Assembly (NCBI RefSeq): GCF_000182565.1
Contig: NW_015971547.1
Span: 415,339 to 479,338, forward strand
DNA from: Spizellomyces punctatus DAOM BR117
Lineage: Eukaryota > Chytridiomycota > Chytridiomycetes > Spizellomycetales > Spizellomycetaceae
Length of the DNA stretch: 64,000 nt
Direction: 5' to 3'
This document shows, piece by piece, positions 11,550 to 21,208 of this stretch. Every line of letters starts with the position of its first letter. The first letter of the stretch is position 1. Below the pieces are notes generated by a model. The model made no database searches. It saw nothing but the letters and a program-made list of their open reading frames with translations, and was not told where the DNA came from. The translations under genes and the position numbers were made by a program.

Positions 11550-11870
11550 TGCGCTTTTGTATGCGCCTTACACCTTCCCTAGCCGGGATAAGGTCACGTC
11601 GTTGGGAAAAACGAAATGGGACGTTTGTGAAGGAAATTTACAAGAAAGAATTTTGTTTAAAATGTGTGTGTTTGTTTGTGGGCAAACCCATCCGTTTAAA
11701 CCCAACGGGCGGAACCCTTTGAACGTTTCAGCCCTTTTGATTTTGTGGTTTTTTGAGGGAATGGCCGCACGGCCAGGGCAACTAAGCATGGATCCAATCA
11801 CGTGATAGACGCGCAGAGCGCGGATGCTGTAATAGCGGGGACTTGCAACGTGTTGACAGCTATTTGCAAG
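11550..11870. promoter_or_regulatory. Divergent promoter region
   Basis: About 320 bp separate the UPF0658-like start (-) from the LRR-like start (+). It contains a palindromic E-box at 11797-11806 and T/G-rich sequence, with no obvious TATA box. Confidence 0.5.
11797..11806. promoter_or_regulatory. Palindromic E-box
   Basis: ATCACGTGAT is a perfect palindrome around CACGTG, a site typical of bHLH or bHLH-zip factors such as Cbf1. It lies 65 bp before the ATG at 11871. Binding is inferred from the motif only. Confidence 0.4.
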
Positions 11871-13787
11871 ATGGCATTTCGCTCAACCAGGTCACGGCCT
11901 CGCCTGGAGGTAGCCTCCAAGCAAATAAGTATTACTGAACGGTAACCATATCCTGCAGGCTTCAGCTGATGGATACAAAGCTGATGTTTTGGTAACCGGA
12001 AAGGATAGAGAGTCAGTTGTCGCCCCTTTCAACAAACAAGAGCATCTCGACATTTCACCTACGAACCTAAAGTTATTGAATACCCTATCACAGTACATAT
12101 GTCTTTGGTCATTGTCTCTAGCGTATTGCAGGGACGTGTCTCCAGCACTTGTTTCGGCCATTTCAAAGTACGCAGGATTAGGGTTCCTAGACATTTCATT
12201 TACAAACCTCGATTTCAAAACCCTGCAAACAATTCTTCGACCTGTTCGTGTCTTACAATTACGATGTATTGGATGTTCAAAATTGATGACTGCGGAAGGT
12301 ACACCCGAACGACGCGGTTTTGCTGTTATGGCTCTCCCCGAAGTTTGGATGCTCGATGGCGTATTTATTACATGGCATGAACGTAAAACATGGGCAGATT
12401 TAACGAAAATGGCTCAAAGCATGCGAGTTCGATTAGCGGATTTGGCGAGTAGAGAATTGATACCTTTTGATCCGGCCTTTGTTCCATCTAGATATGCTGA
12501 CGACGCACCCGACTCTGAAGTACCCGCTAAGTTATGGTCTCCTCGTGCCAAAATGCTCTTAAAGCGCATGCCTGTGGATTTTTGCATGGGAGTGGAGGAA
12601 GACTTGTGGAAATTAAAAGTCCTGGCCATCGACTTGGAAAATGAAATCAAGCACTGGCTCGCTAAAAAAATCAAGAATCCAACCATTGTTGAGGGTACTA
12701 TTTCTGTATTTGCCGCAAGCAGTCCTCCATGGGAAGATACCCATGTAGATGATCAAAATGGTGCATACAGCCTCGCATCACGCACGATCCTTGCGTTGCT
12801 TCTATTTGGATCCATGTGGCCAGAGTTTCCACATCGACTGCTACAACGTGTTTTGGAAGCTGTTTTTGTTATCCGGTGGGACGCCAATGCCCGACTTGTT
12901 GGCGGAGTGGATCACTGGGCACGGGAACCCGCTTCGCCATTGTCTTGGCCAATGAAATATAGGTGCGATCGTATCATGTTGTGCCAACTTTAACCACAGG
13001 ATCTGATCTCCGTTACTAGATTGACGTACCTGGCCATTCTGGTGGGGCGGTTGACTCTGGAATCTATTTCCGGTACGTATCTGGAGATTTGAGAAGTGTA
13101 TGCAGAACCTCTCTCATCGTTCAACTCCATTTAGAAACTAGCATAAAGGACGACCCACCGCTCATCTCCCAAGCAAAACTCAAAACCTTGCGCGAAGTGC
13201 TCATCCATTTCGTTCGCGCTTCCTACTCACCATCACACACACCCATGTCAAAACCCGACACAAGCATCTCCGTATTAGCCCAGCGCGTACGGTCTTTCTT
13301 GACCCCAGAACAACAATATCACCTTGCTGGATTACATTTGGATGTCATTCAAATGGCTTGTTTGGATGATGCCAGCCCACGAGACTTTCTCAACCACATG
13401 GATGCACTCCAAAAAGCGTATTCACACTCTTTGAATACGTTGCTCTCAAAGGATGTGCCACTGTATCAAGAGGTATGCATATCAGACAAGGACATGGACA
13501 TCATGCGAACCAGGCTTGCGGTGGATGACCAAGAGACAACATCACACCTTGAAGAAAATAGTACAGACATGTCCTTGGAGGCATGCGCTTTGGAATTAAA
13601 GTTTCGACTATGTCATGGGATTGAGCAAGTTGTTGGGTTTTTGGATCAGCGTGGAAATGCAAATGCTCCTATTGTCAATGAATCATCCGAATGCCTTGAT
13701 GTTCGATCAGGGATTGCACCTCTCTTGACGGATTCTTTTCTTGCATTGACTCCAAATGTGCGAGCATGGTCTGCCCGAACTCGTTAG
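11871..13787 (+). CDS. Leucine-rich-repeat-like hypothetical protein
   Basis: A four-exon gene encodes about 582 residues that I do not recognise as a named family. The N-terminal third looks like degenerate leucine-rich repeats (EHLDISPTNLKLLNTL, LWSLSLAYCRDVSPALV, LGFLDISFTNLDFKTLQTIL, VLQLRCIGCSKL), followed by VWMLDGVFITWHERKTW, like an LRR cap. The rest is helical and Leu-rich without transmembrane segments. Inferred introns are 11910-11958, 12963-13019 and 13073-13134. The last two were chosen because they keep one frame through LTYLAILVGRLTLESIS into ETSIKDDPP. The first exon is only 13 codons and its 49-nt intron has a weak donor, so the N-terminus is the least certain part. A scaffold or adaptor role is possible for LRR folds. 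Confidence 0.72.
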
Positions 13788-14105
13788 GAATGATACGCTG
13801 TATTTATTATTTTGTATATATGAAATGAATCTGTAATACTACGCTACACTAGCATTCAAACTTGGTGTTTTCCAAGTGCAGCTCCATCCTACAGACAGAG
13901 ACAAAACTCTCGATCTCCTACAGTGACTTACACATGCAGCAACACAAACGCGTCAGCGGGCGCTGACATAATACTTGGGCGTTTGTTTGGACAACCTGAC
14001 AAGGAAAAACTCGCATTTGTTTTTGCATGTCCCTGGAGAAAAAATAGCATAGACCATTTTACCATGCATGCACGGTCTCACGGTACTCCCGGTAATCGAA
14101 AAGGA
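13788..14105. other. Intergenic, upstream of the EF-hand gene
   Basis: This is short sequence between two co-oriented genes. A 100-codon open frame crosses it but lacks a plausible start, and I treat it as chance. It should hold the EF-hand gene promoter. Confidence 0.45.
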
Positions 14106-14995
14106 ATGTCATTCGCCGAAGCTCATAAGCCTGTCTCGCGGATAGTGTATGTAGTAGTCGCCAGTTGGAAGGAGCCTCTGATCGACAAAAAAAACTGCAT
14201 AAAACGGAGCCATGGCAAGTGACAACACCATATCTCACCTCCTTTTTGATATAGGTTTGACAAGTACGATGTTGATGGGTCGGGAACCATCAGTGTCAGC
14301 GAGTTTAGGAAACTATGCTACGACATGGGATACTTTTTGTCAGACCTGGAACTAGGTATGGCCATCCGGCTATTGGATAGCGATGGGAACGGGGAGATTA
14401 GTTATGGGGAATGTAAGTGGACGTGAGGTGTGTGTGTGTTTTTGGAGTATCAGTACTCTTTTTTGGAACTTGAGATATTCATATCGTTTTTGTTTTTTTT
14501 GGTGGTTTTAGTTATCAAGTGGTGGCAACAGGAACATCGATTCAAAACCTTACAGCTCTCCCCACAAGAGTTGGCTGACTTGACACAAATCTCAACAGAC
14601 TTTCAACGGTAGGTAGAAACAAACCAATTCACGTACCGCTCAAGAAGAGAGCTCAATGCGCGGACGTTTGGGTTATAGATTCGACAAGGACCAAAGTGGA
14701 TGCATTGACGTTCGCGAATTCCGTCTACTCTATGCTGACCTCGTTAGACGGGGAATGACCAAAAAAACACTTGCGGGAACACTGGAGGTAAAAAAACACG
14801 ATTACAACGCCCTTGATCTGCAAATACATGTCATATTTCTAACACAATCAACAGGAACTAGATAATAACCGAGATGGCAAAGTTTCTTTCAACGAATACG
14901 TTGATTGGGTTCTTGGACAACGACGTACCACCGAACAACCGCCTCATCGGTCCCAACAACAGGTTCCCGCTCGACAAGGAGAGTCGTCACAATAG
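14106..14995 (+). CDS. Calmodulin-like protein with four EF-hands
   Basis: A five-exon gene encodes 181 residues with four calcium-binding EF-hand loops: DVDGSGTISVSE, DSDGNGEISYGE, DKDQSGCIDVRE and DNNRDGKVSFNE. All four keep acidic residues at loop positions 1, 3 or 5, and 12, so calcium binding is likely. The spacing gives two EF pairs joined by a helical linker (IKWWQQEHRFKTLQLS), as in calmodulin and centrin. The N-terminal extension is short. The C-terminal tail is Gln/Arg-rich. Inferred introns are 14147-14254, 14413-14511, 14609-14678 and 14788-14854. The start at 14106 was picked because its exon ends at a strong GTATGT donor in the phase that yields RIVFDKYD. It is neither calmodulin itself nor clearly centrin. 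Confidence 0.85.
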
Positions 14996-15566
14996 GGGAC
15001 AGTAGTCTTGTGTATTTTTATTAGCCATATCCTGGATACGCGTGAATAGAAAAACTTTTGGAAAAAGCATTGGTTGCGAAGATGATTCTAAAGATGTTTT
15101 GGATATTGGGTTTGGGGTATTACTATATATTCAGGCGCCTGAAAATGCTATAGTCTATAGTTGAACGTAAACTGTATTGGAGTGTCATTGTGATGATAAA
15201 CAATGGACCCATGGCATATGCACGTGATTTTCATGTCAAATAAATCGAGTGATCCATGGTAGCGAGTAGGTCAATAACGTCCTGCTGAAGAAGAGCATCG
15301 TTATAACGAGATGTAACAAACTTATTTATTACACCTTCTACTTGTATCCTCGGGTAATGCAATGCAATGGAACGTTTGACATGTTCGCAACATGCAGTAA
15401 AACTAAAAGACGTTCATATGCCAAAAAGTAATTGCCTGGATTTTACTTTTTGCTTGCGACTGGCACCAATCAGAAATATAGTGACCAGTGGTGTCACGTG
15501 CTTGCAACTATTCAAAATAAACGCCCCGTTAGCAATGCGCTTGCCTTCGGCCTATTGTTAAGCATT
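14996..15566. promoter_or_regulatory. Upstream region of the kinase gene
   Basis: This 570-bp stretch precedes the kinase start. It carries two CACGTG cores, near 15220 and 15496. No gene is seen in it. Confidence 0.4.
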
Positions 15567-16670
15567 ATGTCTAAGCGACCACGTAGAGCCGAGGAGCGAA
15601 AAGAACTGGACCCGACAACGGTCCTGACTGTCGAGAATGTGGAAAGGGAGGTCAACTACAGGCTTCCTTATTTCCGGAAAGATCGAAAGCCACCTGCAAT
15701 GGGCAGCGAGGGCGTTGTGGAGTTCGTAACTACAGGCCCTGCTGCCGCAGGCGAAGAGATCCAGACGGCAGCCCGAAAATATATCAAGCCAGACATCTCT
15801 AATGCTTCTACGACCGATCCAAGAGGAGCGCGGGAACCTGTAACATACGAATTGGCGGAACTGGAGGTCTTGCAAGCCGTATCCGAACGACAACACATGC
15901 CTACTTTTCTCGGGGCTGTGGATGACCATGAGAAAATTTACATGTATTACCGACCATGGTGTCCTACCACAATACGTGATTGGTTGGAGCGACCGTTCAT
16001 CCCCAACAGCTCTGAACTCCCGACAAAGGCGTCATTGCAAAAATACGGTCAACAGCTAATGCTCTGTCTAACAGTTGCTATTCATGAGCTCCATACGCTG
16101 AAACCTCCTGTTCTCCACCGGGACATCAAACCAGAAAACTTCTGCTTGACTGACGAGGGAAGGTTGGTTTGCGTGGATTTTGGGGTAAGCCGACTTTGCA
16201 AAGACACATCGGTTCGAAGGACATACGCGGGTACGGTGAAATACATGGCGCCGGAAGTTGCGAATGCCCAGCGTTACTCGCGCCCAGCTGAAGTTTTCTC
16301 CCTCGGCGCCGTGTTCTGCGAAATTTTGTGCTTGATGTCTGGCGTTCGTCCCGGTGCGGTCCTAGATCCTTTGCTAAAGAATGGCAATTACTCCTCCGAA
16401 CGAATCAGAGAAAAGGCATTGAGGTTTCTGGAAATGCGGTGTAGAGATAACGAGAATTTGAAAGATCTCTTAGTTATAATACGGGAAATGCTGTCGACCA
16501 ATCCGCACGATCGTCCGGAGGCTTGGAAAGTACACGACAGGCTGAGATTAATGCGTACAGACTATACCTGCTGCCAGGAGGAGTTACCGGACGAAGAGGC
16601 TGAAGACATTCCGAGTCCTCCGTCGGAGGAAGATGAGGAAGCGTTGGCTAATTATAACGAATTTGAATGA
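15567..16670 (+). CDS. Protein kinase, intronless
   Basis: This is a eukaryotic protein kinase of 367 residues in one uninterrupted frame. The glycine loop region is weak (MGSEGVVEFV), followed by a likely ATP-binding lysine in AARKYIKP and an alpha-C helix with Glu (ELAELEVLQAV). The catalytic loop is VLHRDIKPENFCL, the magnesium motif VDFGVSR and the activation segment ends GTVKYMAPEVA, so it should be active; the RD motif points to Ser/Thr specificity. The C-terminus is acidic. The ATG at 15567 was chosen because it opens a Lys/Arg-rich start, although the frame extends to 15432. It lacks introns, unlike almost every gene of similar length nearby. I cannot place it in a named kinase family. 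Confidence 0.88.
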   Translation: MSKRPRRAEERKELDPTTVLTVENVEREVNYRLPYFRKDRKPPAMGSEGVVEFVTTGPAAAGEEIQTAARKYIKPDISNASTTDPRGAREPVTYELAELEVLQAVSERQHMPTFLGAVDDHEKIYMYYRPWCPTTIRDWLERPFIPNSSELPTKASLQKYGQQLMLCLTVAIHELHTLKPPVLHRDIKPENFCLTDEGRLVCVDFGVSRLCKDTSVRRTYAGTVKYMAPEVANAQRYSRPAEVFSLGAVFCEILCLMSGVRPGAVLDPLLKNGNYSSERIREKALRFLEMRCRDNENLKDLLVIIREMLSTNPHDRPEAWKVHDRLRLMRTDYTCCQEELPDEEAEDIPSPPSEEDEEALANYNEFE

Positions 16671-16834
16671 TGTTACTATTCGTTGGCTTTGGATGAAATT
16701 GCTGTATGTGGGGAGGTTAATCTGGATGCGGATGATGCGTGACTGTACAGGAAGATCCACTACAATAACGTTTGTTCGAGAACATTATCGGAGCCCGACT
16801 CTGTCAACCCGTCCATCATATTATACAAGTCATA

Positions 16835-18117
16835 TCACCCGATTCTATCTCCCCTTCCCGTCCCAAATCGCCTATGAAGAGCCTCCCTCAAAACATCATT
16901 CATCGTCAACAAGAACCCAGCAGGTGGAACCGTCCGCACCAAATTCGGTCCAACGCCCCTCCAAAATGCGGCCAACCCCTCTTCCCTCCCGATTCTCTTG
17001 CATGCATCTAGGACTCCTCGGTACTCATCCGAATTCTGTAAACGCGATCGAAGAACCTGGTAGGGGTACGTTGTCACCCCTGATACAAAACGAGCAGTCG
17101 TCGAGGCCAGGACCAGGGAGGTTGGATGTGGTGGCAAGGAAGCTTTGAGCCGTTCGTAGACTGTAAATTGGATGCAGCCTTCTGAGACGCCAAACAGAGC
17201 GGGAAGTGTCCCTTTCCAGAGCGTCTTGACTCTAGATGGGAGGCGGGTCATTCTTGATGATGGATGATGTACAATGGATCTGAATGTGTCGAGCATGGAT
17301 GGGTTCTTGCCCGGTGGTGCAGTGACCATTCGAAGTTTAAGCACTTGAAGCGGATTAAATACCAATGTACAGAGCGCTCCAGATATGGCTGCCCCAGCAA
17401 GGTTGGCCGCGGGTGGGATCTCCTCTGGCCGACATTCAGGGGGAAGAGAGTCGTGTGCCACTTCTTGAACAACTTGTTGGACAGGGACGCCGTCGGTAAT
17501 CTCTTTCAAGTGGTGCGAGATGTGATGTTGGCCAGAACGATCAGCGGCCGATGATAGGAACTCGGTGTAAATGACATGTCGTGCGAAATCAAATGCACAA
17601 TAATAACATGCCCATCCAAGCGTCGCCTGTATCAATGCAGGTGGAAACCCCCTGTACAGCGCACTAATCGTAACAAGAAAAGAATCAACCATTGCGTCCA
17701 TTATGCTTGAACCTCCACTCCTTGACTCTCACCGCAGGCCTTCCTCCTTTCGAATCCTTCTGAGGGCATCGATCAACCCCTTATAAACTCGCTTCTGGAC
17801 TTGCAGTCGCAATTCGACGACTTCAAGTGGATAAAACGCGATGAATGTCGCCAGACCCGATAGGAAGGTGGAAATGATGTTTATCTGAGTGTGCGATAGT
17901 TTTCTTGCGCTGTTTTTTTACATTACGTGAAAGATCTTGTCGTCAATTTGGCTGTCTTGATGGAACCATCGGTACTGGCCTTTTTAGTGAGGGGATCGTA
18001 CCTACTTTGGGTTATCCATTGCTGTAATTTAATAATGCCGGAACAAAGAACCTGTCCAACCTGTTTCTTCAATTCATGCTTGCAAGCAACAAACGCAGGA
18101 AGGAACACTATTTCCAT
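16835..18117 (-). CDS. Mitochondrial carrier family (SLC25), folate/FAD-carrier-like
   Basis: This is a six-helix mitochondrial carrier of about 373 residues that should sit in the inner membrane and exchange a small metabolite. Three repeats are visible, with signatures YPLEVVELRLQ, NPLQVLKLRM and YPYQVLRSRLQ. The third is characteristic of SLC25A32/Flx1-type folate or FAD carriers, and WRGVGPNLVRTVPPAG closes the protein. In the first repeat the usual basic residue of PX[DE]XX[KR] is Glu, which is unusual. Inferred introns are 17910-18001 and 17664-17732. The first exon (18002-18117) is uncertain: it supplies a rather long N-terminus and its 92-nt intron was chosen to keep frame with SHTQINIISTFLSGLATF. 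The substrate is inference. Confidence 0.85.
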
Positions 18118-19101
18118 TAGCAAATCAGAGATATTCTTCGGTTCGAACCCAGCCGAATCATGATTTAACACTTGACTTCCGTGTGGATATTCCAGGACCT
18201 ACTGTACCTATACTTAAGAATGCACTATGACATCTGGATATTCACAACTTGTGCATTGTCGTCATCAAGCTTCGATATGAAAGTATTTTCTTTTCAGTAT
18301 TCATTGATTGTCTATCAATCAGCACAATTGTGCTGCCCATATGTGGAGCGAACATGCTCGAGGCTCTGCATTTAAATTTTTAAGTTTAACTCTGCTTGAA
18401 TACATCGAGCTTCGATTCGAACTGAATCTCGACATGAGATTTAATCAAACAACTGTAACTTTATTCGGGTTATGAACAATACGATGATCGGAGATCTTGT
18501 TTGCGGTTGGCGGTGTCTATCGTTCAATGAATATCAGCCGATGTGGATTTCTGCGATTTGTTTGTTGTTGCTTTGTGTATGGGGCTTTTGTCGAAATTCC
18601 ATGGGCTGCTGAATTGCCTGCGTACTAGTATGCTGAAAAGTGAAAAAAGGACTATGCTTTCTTTGATTGCTTTCTAGACATTCCAAACGCAGCATAGTGC
18701 ATCCCAGTGCACTTCAAGGCTGGGCATGACTACAAGCTCATAACCAGCGCTTGAAATCCACACGCAAATGCAGTCGAATTCACGGAGAAACCCAGCCTCG
18801 CTTACATAATCACCAACTGTGACGACCTGACGTCATGCAGGGCGGTGTGATAAACAAATGATCAGCCGAAACCACAGAGAAGAGACGACGACGATGAGAA
18901 TCAAGACGATAAAACGATGACGTAGGAAACAGCAGGAAAAGAAACAAAGGCCGCTCATGGGTTATAAAAGGGAGGATGGACAAGAGGCCTCTGAACACAT
19001 ACCGCACACACAAAAGAAGCTAAAAACAGAACATTATCAAAACATCCATTAAACAAAAGAACACCGTCAGATCATCCCTTAAACCTCACAAATCATAAAC
19101 C
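18118..19101. promoter_or_regulatory. Upstream region of the carrier and CsbD-like genes
   Basis: This lies between two divergent starts. The left half is AT-rich without features I trust; the right end has a TATA box at 18963 and a purine-rich stretch just before it. Confidence 0.5.
18963..18970 (+). promoter_or_regulatory. TATA box of the CsbD-like gene
   Basis: TATAAAAG lies 139 bp before the ATG at 19102, in line with other small genes in this window. Confidence 0.6.
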
Positions 19102-19463
19102 ATGTCCACCGCACCCTCTCGCGTAAGTAGTCTTTGTAAACCAAACTCTTGCTCAAATCTCCACTAATACATACTTGAAAACAGACACATGGAACCCTCG
19201 AATCTGCTAAAGGCACCATAAAGGAAAGCACCGGCAAGATCCTCGGCAACACATCCTTGCGCGTAGAAGGCGCCTCTCAGCGTGCATCTGGAAATGCGGA
19301 AATTGAAGCTGTCAAGGCCGCCAATTATGCCGATGGACAGATGGACTCCTTGGGAGGAAATATCAAGAAGAATGTTGGGGGTTTGATTGGGAATGAGACA
19401 ATGAGAGCTAGCGGCGCCAAGATAGAAGCGGAGGGCGAGTTGAAAAAGGCTGTTAATCAGTAG
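19102..19463 (+). CDS. CsbD-like stress protein, 99 aa
   Basis: A two-exon gene with an intron at 19123-19184 encodes a small, hydrophilic, helical protein. The segment THGTLESAKGTIKESTGKIL followed by GNTSLRVEGASQRASGNAEI matches the CsbD-like pattern (GK.KE..GK..GN..L..EG). A second, weaker copy is near LGGNIKKNVGGLIGNETMRA. Bacterial CsbD belongs to the general stress regulon, and fungal members are usually small stress-induced proteins; the biochemical role is unknown. The strong TATA box and short first exon suit an inducible gene. Cytosolic location is likely, because no signal or membrane segment is present. Confidence 0.85.
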
Positions 19464-21208
19464 ATTGGTTTTTTGTATTTTAGTAAATTAAAAATGTTAT
19501 CGTTGTATAAAATGTTGTTGATCTCTTGCATCATTTCCTTGTATGTCGAATAAAATGGGCTGCTACTGCCAAAATGTTTCAGCATACAAGTGGACCGAAA
19601 CCTACTTGTAGTGCGTAAAGTCACCACAGCCGTGCTCCGTTCACCGCCGCCCTTATCAGGTTTCCTCCTACACGTGAGTAGTTTTACCAACAACGGCAGG
19701 CGGCCGTCAGCAATGAACTGAACGACTTGTCAGGAGGCAAGCCACGATAAATAAAAAAGCCCTCCGAGTCGCCAAGAAAAACGTATCTACAAAGAGTTTT
19801 GTGACCGGGCTGCTAATGAAATTTCATGTCACTCAGATCTTGCGGCCATGCAACAAGGATAAATCCGAGTAAACGGATAATAGTAGCTTTCCACCTTCTC
19901 CCCAAATCTTTTGTGTGTGCAAAAGTGTTCTTTCTACTTGGGACAGAGGACAAGTATTTAAAATAAAACGCGTTTTAGATTTGCTCCAGAAGTGTTCAAC
20001 GAAATCGAACGATCATCCATCTCGTTCAAAAGGCCGTGGATTAGTGCGACGGCGAGACAAGAGAGCTAAAAAAGGGTTTTTGGTAATAAACAATCTTGGG
20101 TGTGCAGTGCAGATTATCGTAGAACGGCGTCATTTGGAACACTTGGTGGACGGTTTCCCGCACCGCCGCAGGCCAAAAAGATTGGAAGCGTTCATGTGTC
20201 TTTCTTTTTTCGTCAAACGTTTCTAAAGAACATAACACTCTTTTTCTTGTTGTTGGCCAATGGTTGGATTGATGCTCTTGATGATTTCCACGCCCCTCCG
20301 GGACGCTTGCTACGAGCACGAATCAAACAAAAGTGTCTGTACGCTTATTCCAGTCAAACAGGACCGGAGGGTAACTGTTTCTTCTTGCCTACGATTACTC
20401 GCAACTCTTGATTCCGCGGCTGTTTTCTTTTTTTTTTTTTGTGTGTTGAATAATTCAAAGGCATCCAACATACACACACATTCCACTTAAACACAAACAT
20501 GCCGCAGCACACACCAAAACCATCACACATCGCGAGTTACGTAAGTAGGAAACTAGCGGAAAACCTTGTGTATTTATAGTAATTTGAACAATCGCTGAAT
20601 TGCCATGATGGCAAAAGCAGGGTATCTGAGGCGGGAAAAACACAACACATCGGATGACCTAGCACGAATAGAACCAAAGGTAGGCATTTCCATTTCTTTT
20701 TTTTTTTTAGGTGAACAAAGTGTGCTCTAAAATTAGAATGACATGAAAGGATGTTGAAGCGAAAAAAGGGCGTGGGCGGGGAATAGTTTAATCAGACCTA
20801 ATTCCGAACTGATGATTTTGAATTTTAGCTTTCAACTCCCATTATTTTCCTACTATTTGCTTTGAAATCTGCTCAACCGAGTGAGGGATCCCAGTCTAAA
20901 GCTCAAAAAATATCCGAGGCTGGAGGGTCTATTTGTATCGGCCTATTTACCTTTTTTTTGTGGATCGAGTGTCTTGTTGGGTGTTGTCTCGCCTAGAATA
21001 TCTGTAGCTGTCGTAGGCGGGCTCCCCATTTGTCCCATTCCTAAGGCCTTTTGGTGTGGTGCAGTTGTGGATTAGGTGTTCGAAGTTGGTCTGTCGTCGA
21101 TACTGTCTCCCAATTTCCGGTTCTGGTTTCCTTGATTGAGGTCTTTCATTACTACACTCGCACCCTCGTTAACCACCCCACCCTCAGACGGCGTCCCCGG
21201 GAACCACC
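19464..21208. other. Long intergenic stretch with a possible small spliced transcript
   Basis: I find no convincing gene in 1.7 kb. Near 20500 an ATG in good context opens 14 codons and runs into a perfect GTAAGT donor at about 20541. A second ATG pair at 20605 opens 25 codons ending at another possible donor (20680), with a poly-T acceptor at 20710. The pieces do not join into one long frame, so a short peptide gene or noncoding RNA is only a possibility. The right end holds the receptor promoter. Confidence 0.3.

Noticed and set aside
20605-20710. Small protein gene with a 31-nt intron
   Set aside because: The intron is too short for this genome and the product has no recognisable family.
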